Source: Thermoplasmatota archaeon
GTDB taxonomy: Archaea > Thermoplasmatota > B47-G6 > B47-G6B > 47-G6
Length of the DNA: 64,000 bases
Assembly: GCA_029258975.1 (NCBI GenBank)
Contig: JAPDJS010000011.1
Location: forward strand, 62,001 to 126,000
Direction: 5' to 3'
In this document: piece by piece, positions 34,118-43,916 of the stretch
Position numbering within the stretch: the first letter of the stretch is position 1
How the letters are laid out: each line of letters begins with the position of its first letter
Made by a program: the position numbers and the translations under genes
The notes under the pieces: model-generated
Database searches by the model: none
The model's input: the letters and a program-made list of their open reading frames with translations, nothing else
Told to the model about the DNA's origin: nothing

Positions 34118-34402
34118 TCAATAGAAATACCGAATCTCAAATCGACTAAATTCTCCCTTATACTCTTCCCATTTTACTACAACCCTCTCTACGACAGCTG
34201 CTGGAGGTCCTCTGTGTGCCCACTCTATAACCTTTTCAACGTCTTCTTTCTCACCTTCTAGAACAGCTTCCACGCTACCATCAGGAAGATTTCTTACCCA
34301 CCCAGTAACGCCATATTCTGTGGCTACAGCTCTCATTGTCGATCTAAAAAATACTCCTTGAACTATTCCATATATCCAAAGATGTGCTCTAACTTTTGGC
34401 AT
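34118..34402 (-). CDS. acyP: acylphosphatase
   Basis: Small cytosolic enzyme of 94 aa that hydrolyses acyl phosphates. Both catalytic residues are visible: Arg 20 in the phosphate-binding loop [11 protein letters not shown] and Asn 38 in [18 protein letters not shown]. The full ferredoxin-like fold is present, with the usual [13 protein letters not shown] second helix and [11 protein letters not shown] strand. Length is standard. The ATG overlaps the nitroreductase end by 14 bases, so translation is coupled. Confidence 0.95.
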   Translation of the reverse strand: MPKVRAHLWIYGIVQGVFFRSTMRAVATEYGVTGWVRNLPDGSVEAVLEGEKEDVEKVIEWAHRGPPAAVVERVVVKWEEYKGEFSRFEIRYFY

Positions 34403-34991
34403 ATCCCACTCCCTCTCCCCACTTGTTAATGTAAACTACATCTTTAATTTCCATTCTTGGCTCTTTAATCTTCTCTTTAGCCTTTTTACCCACAGGAATT
34501 ATTGTCTCCAATTTGTATCCCTTAGGGACTCCCAAAAGTGTTCGTATCTCTTCAAAGTTTGGTGGCGTGTATGTTAATGAGGAGAGCCCCCTCTCTTCTA
34601 GAGCCAACAACAAATATCCTATTGCAAGCCATACGCTCTCTTTTGCATATGGGGCCTTTATATCGGCAAAAACGGCAATCAAATATGGGGCTTCTGTCAA
34701 GAATGGTTTCTTCCAAGATATTCCTCTCTTTCTAACCCACTCCTTAAACCAATCTACTAAATTAGACTCATAAAACTTCTTTTCTGCGTTTTCACATAGC
34801 TTTCTTATCTTAGATTTAAGAGTTTCATCCTCTATGATTATATACCTCCATGGCTGTCTGTTTGCACCAGAGGGTGCCTGAAGTGCAGTTGAAATGGCAT
34901 ATAAAACATCCTCAAGAGGTACTTTTTCATTTAAAAAATCTCTTATGCTTGACCTTCTCTTTGCAAGTGCAAAAACAACGTCTCTTGACAT
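34389..34991 (-). CDS. nitroreductase family FMN-dependent oxidoreductase
   Basis: About 200 aa with the flavin-binding nitroreductase plan: [10 protein letters not shown] start, [20 protein letters not shown] contacting FMN, and a later [20 protein letters not shown] with [15 protein letters not shown]. The FMN-binding Arg (RRS) and Ser-Gly-x-N are conserved. Natural substrates in archaea are usually unknown. The start at 34991 is preferred because GGTGGG stands 7-8 bases before it; an ATG at 35015 is not supported. It opens a leftward run with acylphosphatase, TauE and DUF89. A TCTCA/TGAGA stem-loop near 35080-35096 lies in the divergent region before it. Confidence 0.87.
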   Translation of the reverse strand: MSRDVVFALAKRRSSIRDFLNEKVPLEDVLYAISTALQAPSGANRQPWRYIIIEDETLKSKIRKLCENAEKKFYESNLVDWFKEWVRKRGISWKKPFLTEAPYLIAVFADIKAPYAKESVWLAIGYLLLALEERGLSSLTYTPPNFEEIRTLLGVPKGYKLETIIPVGKKAKEKIKEPRMEIKDVVYINKWGEGVGYAKS

Positions 34992-35179
34992 TTTTACCCA
35001 CCGTTTCTCTTCCAAATTAATACTAATCCTGCTAGCTTATTAATAAATCCTAAATTTAAAATAGGCCTTCAACCGTAAAGGTCTCAGAACCTGTGAGATG
35101 TTACTCAAACATACCTCAAAAGGATTTTATTGTAATTATCAAATTTAATTATTAAAGATTTCCGGAGGAGTTCTCTAAT

Positions 35180-36733
35180 ATGATCCCCTCTAATGGCAAC
35201 GAACTTAGGAAGATGCTTTTCGATCAGCAAAGGAAATTTGTAATAGAAGAGAAAGCTAAGATTGAAAATGAGGATAAGATTCTAGAATATTTTCTTTCGA
35301 GTAGAGACTTTACAAATGTACTTAATTCTATCAAAATATCTCTAAGCAAAAGACAAGAGGATGTTATGACCCTAATCCTAAGCTTCGAGAAGTTCTCTAA
35401 CGTGGAATATTTTACTTCCGAGGTTTATATTCAAGAAGGTCAAAAGAAGGGCGTACTGCAAGTCATACTAGTCCCTTTTTGGGACAAAAGCATGCTGCAC
35501 TCTGTTAAGTCTCCATTTGAGATTGTTTTAAGCACATTGAATGCATCGGTTTCTTCGAGGGCGTTAAAGAGGCCTTTACATATTGTAGTTTTTATCCCGA
35601 AATGTTCTAGGGAAGACATTGCGGAGCTTGCAAATCAATGGGCTCTATATGTTGCGTTAAGAAAATATTTAGATTACCTAACGCAAAAAGAGCTAGAAAT
35701 TATGAATAAGTTAGACAATACTGAAAAAGAGATAATGGAACGCAAAAGTATTCTTTTATTTTCTAAAAAGAGGAAACTTAGACGCCTCCAGCAACTCAGA
35801 GAAGAATTGAAAAATACTTTCCGCGAAGAAAAAGAGAGAGTCGAAGATCAATTGTCAACCCTTTGTAAGGAGATTACAGCAAGAATTATTGCCATATACA
35901 GCACCGCCATATACTATCACCTAGATGAAAAGCAATTTGTACTCTCAGAAATTCATGATTTCGGAGAAATATTGGAAAAAATTAACAATCAGACATCCAT
36001 AGAATTCTTAGACTATGCGCCCATAATAAACAGTCACCTTAACTTAACTGTAGAGCGCATAGGATTTGAGACAAATGCTTCTAGGCTTATTGATGCCTTT
36101 CTTGATCCGTATTATAATCACTTTGCCTTGGGGCTTAGATCTGCAGAATTTGATATATACTATGTAATAGAGAATTTCATGAAGGGTAGTTACGGCATAA
36201 GACCTCTAAGCATCAATATTGTTAGAAGAGCTCTTAAAATGTTAAATAATAAGATGTTCAGTAAGGATTCTACAAAAATTAAAGCCATACTAGATGTTAC
36301 TGCAGGGATTTTGAGATTAGTCAAAGAGAAGTCTCCAAAAGATTATAAAGAAATGTTTAGGGATGAAGAGTTCACCGAAGAATTAAAAGAGACAAATATG
36401 ATTTCAATCAAGTTACCTGCAGAGACTACTGTGGAGGATATTGTTTTTAGGATTGAAGATATAATTCGTAAAGCGAAGCCAGATTCTATAGGTATATGTG
36501 CCAAGGTCGAAGATGTGGTAATCAAAATAGCGCTAGATAATCCTAAACTTAATATCTTGGGACGTCTTTCTGAGATTGTGAGTCCACTTATAAATTTCTC
36601 AAAAGAGGCTAAAGCTAATATTGAGATAATGTTTGAAATATCTGAAGATGTGCCATACGAAAATGTTGAGTCAATTTTAAAGGAACGTCCCCTAGAGAAA
36701 AAGACTACATTTGACAAGTTCCTACCTCCATGA
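35180..36733 (+). CDS. unrecognised coiled-coil protein, partner of BrxL; possible relative of BrxC/DUF499 C-terminal region
   Basis: Protein of 517 aa with no signal or membrane segment. Residues about 60-150 look alpha/beta, ending in LHIVVFIPKCSREDIAELAN. Residues about 155-235 form a long charged coiled coil. Later segments include KGSYGIRPLSINIVRRALKML, which resembles the PYGIRP-type winged-helix part of DUF499/BrxC ATPases; the hydrophobic stretch before the coiled coil also recalls that family. No Walker A or B motif is present, so if related it is a non-ATPase derivative. The resemblance is from memory and weak. A strong GGAGGAG precedes the ATG. It is joined to brxL by an ATGA overlap, implying a joint function. 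Confidence 0.55.
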   Translation: MIPSNGNELRKMLFDQQRKFVIEEKAKIENEDKILEYFLSSRDFTNVLNSIKISLSKRQEDVMTLILSFEKFSNVEYFTSEVYIQEGQKKGVLQVILVPFWDKSMLHSVKSPFEIVLSTLNASVSSRALKRPLHIVVFIPKCSREDIAELANQWALYVALRKYLDYLTQKELEIMNKLDNTEKEIMERKSILLFSKKRKLRRLQQLREELKNTFREEKERVEDQLSTLCKEITARIIAIYSTAIYYHLDEKQFVLSEIHDFGEILEKINNQTSIEFLDYAPIINSHLNLTVERIGFETNASRLIDAFLDPYYNHFALGLRSAEFDIYYVIENFMKGSYGIRPLSINIVRRALKMLNNKMFSKDSTKIKAILDVTAGILRLVKEKSPKDYKEMFRDEEFTEELKETNMISIKLPAETTVEDIVFRIEDIIRKAKPDSIGICAKVEDVVIKIALDNPKLNILGRLSEIVSPLINFSKEAKANIEIMFEISEDVPYENVESILKERPLEKKTTFDKFLPP

Positions 36734-36747
36734 TTAGGGTGATTAGT

Positions 36748-38172
36748 TTGACAGGGATTGACGAGAAAGTTCTTAAGGTCTTTGGTGACCTAGCAGTTGA
36801 GAAAAGTTTAGCAAGACTAGAAATAGTTTCAAGACTTCCAAGATTCATTGCAGAATACCTCATATCAAAATATTATCAAAAGGATCCAAAGAATTGGATG
36901 ACTCACATCATCGAAATTGTTAATGAATATTTCCCGGATCCTCGGGAGAAGGACAAAATTCTTAGCAAAGCAAAAAGGGAAGGAAAAATAACTCTAATTG
37001 ATGAATACAAAGTCTATGTGAGTCTAAAAAGAAATATGTATTATCTGCAAATCCCAAATCTTCAAATAAATGACGCACTTGTGAGCGATACTATTGTCTC
37101 CCGGTATGAAAGAATACTTTCTGGTCTCTGGGGTATTGGAACCTTAGAGTATAGACCTGAGCTTCTTGAGAATCCTCTTACTGGAAGAAACAATACACAT
37201 TTCACTCCTCTAGTATTGGTCGATTTTGCGCCTTTTCAAGTGTATAACATTGATCCAAAGATATTTATTGAGGGGCGTAGCAAATTCACCACAGAAGAGT
37301 GGATAAACTTTCTTATTAAAAGCATTGGACTCAATCCTGACGTATACAGTAAAAGACAAAAAATATTGCTTCTATTTCGCATAGTCCCACTTGTTGAAGG
37401 AAACGTTAATCTTTTAGAGCTAGGTCCTAGAGCAACTGGTAAAACATATCTCTACAGAAATATCTCATACTATACCAGAATCTACGCTGGTGGAACGGTA
37501 AGTGCTGCCAGACTTATATATGACGCCAGGATGGGAGTGCTAGGAGACGTTGGAACAAGAGATGTCGTTATCTTCGACGAAATTGCAAAGGTTAAATTTA
37601 CAAACCCCGACGAAATAGTTTCTAAGCTCAAAGATTACATGGTTGATGGATTTTTTGAGCGTGGACAGCTTAAAAGAGCGCACAGCGATTGTTCCTTAGT
37701 CTTTATTGGAAACATTGAGATGGAGGAGGGCAGGATTTTAGGAGACGTAAAGGATTATTTGCCTAACTTCATGAAAGATACTGCATTTTTGGATAGAATC
37801 CACGGACTCCTGCCGGGATGGGAGCTGCCAAAAATCCTTAAAAGCGAAACTCACTTAGCAAAGGGGTATGGCCTCGCTGCTGATGCCTTATCAGAGCTTT
37901 TCCATCGACTCAGGACATACAGCCTTGAAGCTTTAGTAAATGACCATATCGAGCTTGTAGGAAACTATACTATTAGAGACGAGAAAGCGGTAAGAAAGCT
38001 CCTTTCTGGTATTATCAAGCTTGTATTCCCCAACGGAGAGTTCAGCAAAACAGAGCTCCAGGAAATTGCTAATGTTGCTGCAGAGTTAAGACAAAGCATT
38101 GCAAACGTTTTAACAGAGATGGCACCTTATGAATTTCCTAAGAAAGAGCTTTCTGTAAAAGTTCGAGGCTAA
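36748..38172 (+). CDS. brxL: BrxL-family AAA+ protein (short form without Lon protease domain)
   Basis: BrxL is the Lon-related AAA+ factor of BREX phage defence; studied members form ring assemblies on DNA. Here about 474 aa show an N-terminal domain, GRSKFTTEEWINFLIKSIGL, Walker A ELGPRATGKTYLY (about 226-238), Walker B VVIFDEIAKVKF, sensor GNI in FIGNIEM, and the arginine-finger region FLDRIHGLLPGWELPK. There is a helical C-terminus, and the Lon protease domain of long forms is absent. The TTG at 36748 is preferred because GGGTGA lies before it and the N-terminus LTGIDEKVLKVFGD then aligns; an ATG at 36730 overlaps the upstream stop. No PglZ, BrxC or methyltransferase is nearby. Confidence 0.82.
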   Translation: MTGIDEKVLKVFGDLAVEKSLARLEIVSRLPRFIAEYLISKYYQKDPKNWMTHIIEIVNEYFPDPREKDKILSKAKREGKITLIDEYKVYVSLKRNMYYLQIPNLQINDALVSDTIVSRYERILSGLWGIGTLEYRPELLENPLTGRNNTHFTPLVLVDFAPFQVYNIDPKIFIEGRSKFTTEEWINFLIKSIGLNPDVYSKRQKILLLFRIVPLVEGNVNLLELGPRATGKTYLYRNISYYTRIYAGGTVSAARLIYDARMGVLGDVGTRDVVIFDEIAKVKFTNPDEIVSKLKDYMVDGFFERGQLKRAHSDCSLVFIGNIEMEEGRILGDVKDYLPNFMKDTAFLDRIHGLLPGWELPKILKSETHLAKGYGLAADALSELFHRLRTYSLEALVNDHIELVGNYTIRDEKAVRKLLSGIIKLVFPNGEFSKTELQEIANVAAELRQSIANVLTEMAPYEFPKKELSVKVRG

Positions 38173-38227
38173 TGTCATCACTTATTTATATTAATTTTAA
38201 TAGAAACTAGAAACAAGCGGTGAATGT

Positions 38228-38558
38228 ATGACCTCTGGCTCAAGAAGTTTCAACCTTATCGCATTTATTCTCGGATTCCTCGGCGGAATACTTGTTCTGA
38301 TTAGTGGCGTATTACTTGCTTTGTGGGTACTATTGCAAGCATATTTTCCCAATAATAAGAATAATGTTAATAGTTCTAGGAATTGTTTTTGGCATATTAG
38401 TTTTGGCTGGCGCATTTATGATGTTAAAGCCGAAAACCGCCAAAATAGGAGGTGTGATAACATTAATTTTCTCAGTCTTTAGCATCATCATTGGCGGTGG
38501 GTTTATACTTGGAATGGTTCTCGGCATTATAGGTGGAATTTTGGGATTAATAAGTTAA
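38228..38558 (+). pseudogene. frameshifted small four-helix membrane protein (DUF4064-like)
   Basis: Two overlapping frames together encode one protein. The first, from ATG 38228, gives a start and helix (FNLIAFILGFLGGILVLISG) up to about 38345. The second continues with IMLIVLGIVFGILVLAGAF, KPKTAKIGGVITLIFSVFSI and a Gly-rich last helix ending GGILGLIS at 38558. Together they match archaeal DUF4064-like proteins. The shift lies at or near TATTTTCCCAATAATAAG (38341-38358). A one-base indel, either a real mutation or a sequence error, is the simplest reading; programmed frameshifting is possible but unproven. Confidence 0.6.
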
Positions 38559-38656
38559 AACTGAAAAATTGATAGCAATAAACTCCACGTCTCCTTTCAC
38601 AAAGTAAGTGAGCTTAATGGTGTGTTGGTACGTTTATACTTCAGTAGGACAAGCCG

Positions 38657-40555
38657 TCAACTCTTTGTTTCTTCCTTCAAAATGTCTTCAACTGGAAATC
38701 CTTCCTCTTGTTTTACGAGTTTTCTTAAGAAGAACTCTACTATCATTTTGTACCTCTTAGCTCTATGTCTCGGAGACCCATGGATGCTATGTCCATGGGC
38801 GCCTTTCTTAAATATCGCTATGTATGCCTCCTTGTTTAACGATTTTAAGATATGATAAAACATTACAGACTGATCAAGAGGACACCTATAGTCCTCTAGA
38901 CTATGAATAATTAGTATTGGCGCCTCAACGTTTTCTGCGTAGAATATTGGGCTTAACCTTCTATAATTCTCATTATCTAATGGGTTGTCTCCGATTACTT
39001 CCTTATCAAACCAAAGGCCTATATCTGAAAACGCATAGCTTGTAAGCCAATAGCTTATTCCATTCTCGCTAACCCCTGCCTTAAATAACTTGCTTTGAGT
39101 AAGAGCCCAATTTGTCATAAATCCGCCATAGCTTATTCCGGTGATTCCTATCCTTTCTGGATCTGCTTGGGGTTCAAGTTTAAGGAATTCCTTAATCCCA
39201 TTAAGTATATCTTGAAAATCTTCTAACCCTGTTCTTTCAAGTACTCTAAGGGCAAAGTCTTCGTCGTATCCATTACTTCCCCGTGGGTTTGTAAATACGA
39301 TATAAAAGCCTTTGTCTGCTAGAAGTTGCATCTCATATCTGAATTTGTAGCCATACATCCCCTTTGGTCCGCCATGAACGAAAACTATCACTGGAGCTTT
39401 TTCTCCATCCTTCACGTCAGGCTTTATGTACCATCCATCAATTTCTAGGTCGATGCTCTTGTATCTAAAATGTCTTATAGGCCTTACATTGAACTTTTTT
39501 AGGATTGGACCGTTGTAGTCAGTAATTTGCCTTATACTTCCGCTTTCCCATAGGTATACCTCAGGAAGTCTTGTGTCTGTTTCTTTTATTACTGCAACCT
39601 TTTCGTTATCACTTACATCGAAATAATTCACAAAACAATTTTCGTTGATTATGTTAATTATCTCTTTGCCCTTTATGGCCTCTAAGGTTATCCTACCTTC
39701 CCTATAACTCGTAAAATAAACTGTTCCATCTCTTGTTATTCTTCCCAAACCGTTATTATATATCAAATGCTCGGTCAGCGGAGTAATTTCATTAAGATCC
39801 CATAGATAAAGGTAGCTATGTTCGCTTCTCTTCACCATTTTGGGCTTTCCATGCAGAAGAATGTATTTACCGTTTGAGTCAGTAGCAGTTAGAGAAACGC
39901 CCTCAAGAAGTTTATCGCTCTCTCCATCACGATATATGTAAATGTCAAAGAACTTAAAGTCCAAAATGCCGTTGTGAGGGGCAGTATATATTACGCTATC
40001 CCCATGCCATATCGCAGAAGAAAATTTATGCGTCTCTATTTCTTCTATGATTTCTTCTCCTTCTGTATCATAAATCCAAAACAACGTTTTCTCACCATCA
40101 AAGAATCCCTTGTTATCGAACCATACTGGAACATTATCTTCAAAGATTAGATCTTCGTCTTCTCTCCTTTTGATGGTAGTAATAAGTATCCTTCTGTTGT
40201 CTTTGTTCCATGATACAGAATCTACACTTTTTATTTCAAGTATCTTTTTTCCACTCATCGTTCTGACATCTAAAACCCATAGTTCTTGCTTCTTTTTATC
40301 GTCAGAAGGTTTTAAAAATGTCATTAGATTGCCATTAGGTGAAAATCTAGGCATATAAGCATCTTCAATAAACTTCCTTTCTCCAGTAGCTAATTCTTCA
40401 ATTACTATCGTTTTTTCATATCTATTTTTTTCCATGTTTACCTTTGTCAAAACATATGCAATTCTTTCCCCGTCTTTAGTTATTCTGACATCATCCACAT
40501 AAGAAAACTTTGTAAAGGTTTTCTCATTCCACTCTAATTTGTCCAATACATTCAC
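38657..40555 (-). CDS. S9C-type acylaminoacyl/dipeptidyl peptidase
   Basis: Serine peptidase of 632 aa that should release acylated residues or dipeptides from peptides. A seven-bladed propeller (about residues 10-370) precedes the hydrolase domain. Key residues are in VFVHGGPKGMYG (oxyanion), GISYGGFMTNWA (nucleophile Ser), HSLEDYRCPLDQS (Asp) and KGAHGHSIHGSPRHRAKR (His). All are intact and the length is normal. It is the second S9 peptidase in the window and supports a peptide-degrading lifestyle with the Dpp importer. It stands alone on the minus strand. Confidence 0.9.
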   Translation of the reverse strand: MNVLDKLEWNEKTFTKFSYVDDVRITKDGERIAYVLTKVNMEKNRYEKTIVIEELATGERKFIEDAYMPRFSPNGNLMTFLKPSDDKKKQELWVLDVRTMSGKKILEIKSVDSVSWNKDNRRILITTIKRREDEDLIFEDNVPVWFDNKGFFDGEKTLFWIYDTEGEEIIEEIETHKFSSAIWHGDSVIYTAPHNGILDFKFFDIYIYRDGESDKLLEGVSLTATDSNGKYILLHGKPKMVKRSEHSYLYLWDLNEITPLTEHLIYNNGLGRITRDGTVYFTSYREGRITLEAIKGKEIINIINENCFVNYFDVSDNEKVAVIKETDTRLPEVYLWESGSIRQITDYNGPILKKFNVRPIRHFRYKSIDLEIDGWYIKPDVKDGEKAPVIVFVHGGPKGMYGYKFRYEMQLLADKGFYIVFTNPRGSNGYDEDFALRVLERTGLEDFQDILNGIKEFLKLEPQADPERIGITGISYGGFMTNWALTQSKLFKAGVSENGISYWLTSYAFSDIGLWFDKEVIGDNPLDNENYRRLSPIFYAENVEAPILIIHSLEDYRCPLDQSVMFYHILKSLNKEAYIAIFKKGAHGHSIHGSPRHRAKRYKMIVEFFLRKLVKQEEGFPVEDILKEETKS

Positions 40556-40679
40556 CCCCTCGTCGATCTACCTTTAATATTTCTTGAAAAATAGACTAAA
40601 AAATTATGATAGTTTTTGAGAGTCAATTTGGGATTTAAAATTTAAAAATAAAGAAGCGCGCAAGCTAAGTACTACAGAA

Positions 40680-40967
40680 CTATTTAACAATAGTATAAAT
40701 TCCTACAGCAACTAGTAACGCACCTAGCAGATATCCTACTATTTGTGGGAAAATCAACACAAATATTCCAAACACTATTAATACTGCACCTAAAACTTCC
40801 TTCGAAGGTTTTGAGCCAAGTATGCTCTTAGCAATATTTTCAGTTCTTTTTACAAGCTCTTGCATAAATGAGTCTATTCCATCTACTCTTGTGCTTAACT
40901 TATCTATAGCCTCCTCAATTTTTTCAATTCTTCTTTGTAATTCCTCTAACTTTTCTTCTATGTCCAT
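40680..40967 (-). CDS. small membrane protein with N-terminal coiled coil (95 aa)
   Basis: Residues 1-45 are a heptad-rich coiled coil (EEKLEELQRRIEKIEEAIDK onward). After a short linker, residues about 58-93 form two tightly packed hydrophobic segments (VLGAVLIVFGIFVLIFP and VGYLLGALLVAVGIYTI). This arrangement suggests a membrane-anchored oligomer with a cytoplasmic stalk. I cannot name the family. AGGGGG stands about 8 bases before the ATG. It follows the PPC-domain gene on the same strand with a 20-base gap. Confidence 0.65.
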   Translation of the reverse strand: MDIEEKLEELQRRIEKIEEAIDKLSTRVDGIDSFMQELVKRTENIAKSILGSKPSKEVLGAVLIVFGIFVLIFPQIVGYLLGALLVAVGIYTIVK

Positions 40968-40987
40968 GTCATTGCCCCCTAATTATT

Positions 40988-41410
40988 TTACTCCTCCAAT
41001 GCCCTCCATAGAGCGAGATTTTTATGACTGACTTCTCTTTTTATGGAACCTCCACTAAGTACTAGTATTTTCACTTCAGCAACAAAAACCTCGGCTCTTA
41101 TTAGATGACCACCGTAGCATTTGCCTGAAGCGTCTCCTAAAACTACATGTAAATGAATGAATGGTTTTTCATCTTTTAAGCTAATATTCCCTAGTGCAGA
41201 TAATAACTCATACGTTCCTTTAAAGGAGATTTCTTCATATCTTTCTTTCTCCTCGTTAAAATATCCGACTATAGGATTTTTTACGCTCCCTATTGCAAAT
41301 ATGATTCCAGATCTAATACCTCTTCCTAAAACATACTTACCTAAGTAGCTCAAAAGCTCTTTTCCCTCTGGAACTCTAAACATATGTACTTCCTTAACCT
41401 CATAAATCAA
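40988..41410 (-). CDS. PPC/DUF296 domain protein
   Basis: About 140 aa forming one PPC (plant and prokaryote conserved, DUF296) domain. Typical features are the start with FRVPEGKELLSYLGKYV, then SGIIFAIGSVKNPIVGYF, and the conserved HLHVVLGDASGKCYGGHLIRA block, whose His residues may bind metal. In plants the domain accompanies AT-hooks; stand-alone prokaryotic proteins form trimers of unknown role, and some are suggested to bind DNA. The TTG at 41410 is favoured because GGGGTG lies six bases before it; an ATG at 41446 has no ribosome site. Confidence 0.8.
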   Translation of the reverse strand: MIYEVKEVHMFRVPEGKELLSYLGKYVLGRGIRSGIIFAIGSVKNPIVGYFNEEKERYEEISFKGTYELLSALGNISLKDEKPFIHLHVVLGDASGKCYGGHLIRAEVFVAEVKILVLSGGSIKREVSHKNLALWRALEE

Positions 41411-41534
41411 TACTAACACCCCTTTAAGAATATGCTTTGAAAACATAATTTCGGCAATTATTAATTACTCAGCTAATATTATATTCTCTTCGAAAAAAGG
41501 TTCTTAGAAAAATCTTCACTCATAGGTGATATAA

Positions 41535-42818
41535 TTGAGTCAAATTGACATAGCAAGACGTGGGATAACCTCAGAAGAGGTTTTACAAATTGCAAAAAGG
41601 GAGAAAATAGATGCTGAAAAGTTAAAAAGATTCGTGACAAAGGGATATACGGTGATATTTAAAAACGAAAATCATGATTGGGTAACTCCTATCGCAGTAG
41701 GGGCTGGCGTAAGGGTAAAGGTAAATGCAAATATAGGAACCTCTAGAGACATTGTAAACATTAGCGAAGAATTAGAAAAAGCAAAAATTGCAATAAAATA
41801 TGGCGCCGATACGCTCATGGATCTTTCCACGGGAGGAGATTTAGACCAAATAAGAAGAAAAATTATGAAATCCGTGAACGTTCCTATAGGTACTGTCCCT
41901 ATTTACCAAGCTGCAGAAGAAGCTCTAAGGAAAGGAAAGGCAATTATTGAAATGTCCGAGGACGACATGTGGAACGTCCTTGAAAAACATTTCAAGGATG
42001 GTGTTGACTTCGTAACAATACATGCAGGTGTAACAAAAGAAGTTGTAGAAAAGATGAAGAAGACTAAAAGAGTTGTTGGAATGGTCTCACGTGGTGGTAC
42101 TTTTTTAGCAGCGTGGATTTTACATTGGGAAAAAGAAAATCCTTTCTACGAAAATTATGATTATCTGCTAGAGCTCGCAAAAGAATATGATGTCGTGCTC
42201 AGTTTAGGTGATGGACTTAGACCTGGTGGTCTCCCAGATGCTGGTGATACACTCCAAATGTTAGAGCTCTTTACATTAGGAAAACTCGTGGAGCGTGCAA
42301 GAGAATATGGTGTCCAAACAATGGTTGAAGGGCCTGGTCATGTTCCAATAGATCAAATCCCTATGCAAATTAAAATTGCGAAAGTTGCTACAAAAAATGC
42401 TCCTTTCTACGTCCTTGGACCTCTTGTTACAGACATCTTTCCCGGATATGATCACATTGCAGGAGCCATAGGTGGTGCTATTGCCGCCTTAAACGGTGCT
42501 GATTTTCTCTGCTACGTCACTCCTGCAGAACATCTAGGTCTCCCAACAATTGAGCATGTAAAGGAGGGTGTTATCGCTGCTAAAATTGCTGCACATGCTG
42601 TAAACTTGACAAGATTTCAAGAGGACTATATGTTAGACTACGAAATGAGCGTCGCAAGAGGAGTACTTAACTGGACAAAACAATACGAACTCGCATTTGA
42701 TAAGGAAAAATTTAAAGAAATTAGGGAGCGTAGACCTTCAAAGACAGAAGCATGTAGCATGTGTGGGGAGCTGTGTGCTATAAAGATAATAGGAGATCTA
42801 TTAAGACATAAAAATTAA
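41535..42818 (+). CDS. thiC: phosphomethylpyrimidine synthase ThiC
   Basis: Radical SAM enzyme that rearranges aminoimidazole ribotide to the pyrimidine of thiamin. The protein is 427 aa, the shorter form without the bacterial N-terminal domain. Conserved stretches include [55 protein letters not shown] and [14 protein letters not shown]. The C-terminal Fe-S site reads CSMCGELC, i.e. C-x2-C-x3-C. The start is TTG with AGGTGA upstream. I looked for a TPP riboswitch in the 88-base leader and saw none. It converges with sir2, overlapping by 4 bases. Confidence 0.95.
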   Translation: MSQIDIARRGITSEEVLQIAKREKIDAEKLKRFVTKGYTVIFKNENHDWVTPIAVGAGVRVKVNANIGTSRDIVNISEELEKAKIAIKYGADTLMDLSTGGDLDQIRRKIMKSVNVPIGTVPIYQAAEEALRKGKAIIEMSEDDMWNVLEKHFKDGVDFVTIHAGVTKEVVEKMKKTKRVVGMVSRGGTFLAAWILHWEKENPFYENYDYLLELAKEYDVVLSLGDGLRPGGLPDAGDTLQMLELFTLGKLVERAREYGVQTMVEGPGHVPIDQIPMQIKIAKVATKNAPFYVLGPLVTDIFPGYDHIAGAIGGAIAALNGADFLCYVTPAEHLGLPTIEHVKEGVIAAKIAAHAVNLTRFQEDYMLDYEMSVARGVLNWTKQYELAFDKEKFKEIRERRPSKTEACSMCGELCAIKIIGDLLRHKN

Positions 42819-43627
42819 ACAATGTCTAAAAATTCTTTCACCTTCTTTACTATTTCTAGAAGCGTTATTCCGGCTTTTTCCATGATAAACACATCAGATA
42901 TGTTTGTAATAGCGCTGGGTTCAACGTTTATCTCTATAACTTTGCCTCCGCTCTCCTTGACTATATGGGGCACATATGCTGCAGGGAACACTACCCCAGA
43001 CGTTCCAACGACAATCACAGCATCCGCTACTGAGGCAAGATCAAATGCATCATTCAATGCGTCCTGAGGTAAGGGTTCGCCAAACCATACAACGTGGGGT
43101 CTTAAATATGAGCCACATACATCGCATTTTGGCGGTAATTCATCATACTCTACTTTTTTATCTAAAAATGGCTTAGACTTTTCACAAGATGGATTAGAAC
43201 ATCTTGTGAACCATATATTCCCATGAAGTTCTATCACATTTTTACTCCCTGCTTCTTGATGAAGATTGTCTATGTTCTGAGTAATTACATAAAACCTTCT
43301 TCCTTTTCCTACTTTCTCAAAAATTGCTTCGAGCTCTGCTAGTGCTGTATGACCAAGATTGGGCTTTGCCTTCGCTATTTTCTTCCTTCTCTCTAAGTAA
43401 AACTCCCATACAAGTTTTGGATTCTTTTTGAACCCTTCTGGTGTAGCTACATCCTCAATCCTATAATTCTCCCACAAACCACCAGACCCTCTAAATGTTG
43501 GTATGCCGCTCTCTGCTGAAATTCCAGCCCCAGTAAAGCTGATTACTATCTTAGAATTTGCTATTATTTTCGCAGCTTCAATTATGAGGTCCATAACTTC
43601 GCCAATTCCCATAACACTATCCTCCAA
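42815..43627 (-). CDS. NAD-dependent protein deacylase, sirtuin family
   Basis: Sir2-type enzyme of 270 aa that removes acyl groups from lysines using NAD, e.g. on Alba-type chromatin proteins in archaea. NAD-binding [28 protein letters not shown], catalytic His in IELHGNIW, zinc cysteines in CSNPSCE and CDVCG, and the [11 protein letters not shown] and [12 protein letters not shown] motifs are all present. The zinc cysteines show the usual C-x4-C and C-x2-C pattern. An ATG at codon 6 (43612) is a possible alternative start. It ends against thiC. Confidence 0.94.
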   Translation of the reverse strand: MEDSVMGIGEVMDLIIEAAKIIANSKIVISFTGAGISAESGIPTFRGSGGLWENYRIEDVATPEGFKKNPKLVWEFYLERRKKIAKAKPNLGHTALAELEAIFEKVGKGRRFYVITQNIDNLHQEAGSKNVIELHGNIWFTRCSNPSCEKSKPFLDKKVEYDELPPKCDVCGSYLRPHVVWFGEPLPQDALNDAFDLASVADAVIVVGTSGVVFPAAYVPHIVKESGGKVIEINVEPSAITNISDVFIMEKAGITLLEIVKKVKEFLDIV

Positions 43628-43916
43628 AGTTAATAGTTAAGAACCTTACTAAAATAATATGGGAAGTTTTCAAAAATGTTTGAGAGTTAATGGTGGGCGT
43701 ATTGAAGATAAATGTCACGTAATATTACACACTAATCTAAAATATTTAAGTAACACCTCTCCAAGGAGAAGTTCGTTTGTCGAGAGGGCTCATAAAAGTT
43801 ATAAAAGATATAACCATGTGAAAAGAGACGGCGGCAGGAAATAAAAAGTCGATGATTTATTAGGAAGGCGTCTCTAAAAATATAATTATGAAAGCTCTTT
43901 TAATGGCGTGATTATT

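Noticed and set aside
41447..41534. Possible TPP riboswitch before thiC
   Set aside because: The 88-base leader shows none of the conserved TPP core sequence (for example CTGAGA) and no matching stems.
43640..43900. Possible small RNA or gene between sir2 and herA, with a CCTCTC/GAGAGG stem
   Set aside because: A short stem and an open frame of about 60 codons are present, but there is no ribosome site, no recognisable RNA family and no tRNA fold; a nested stem competes with the main one.
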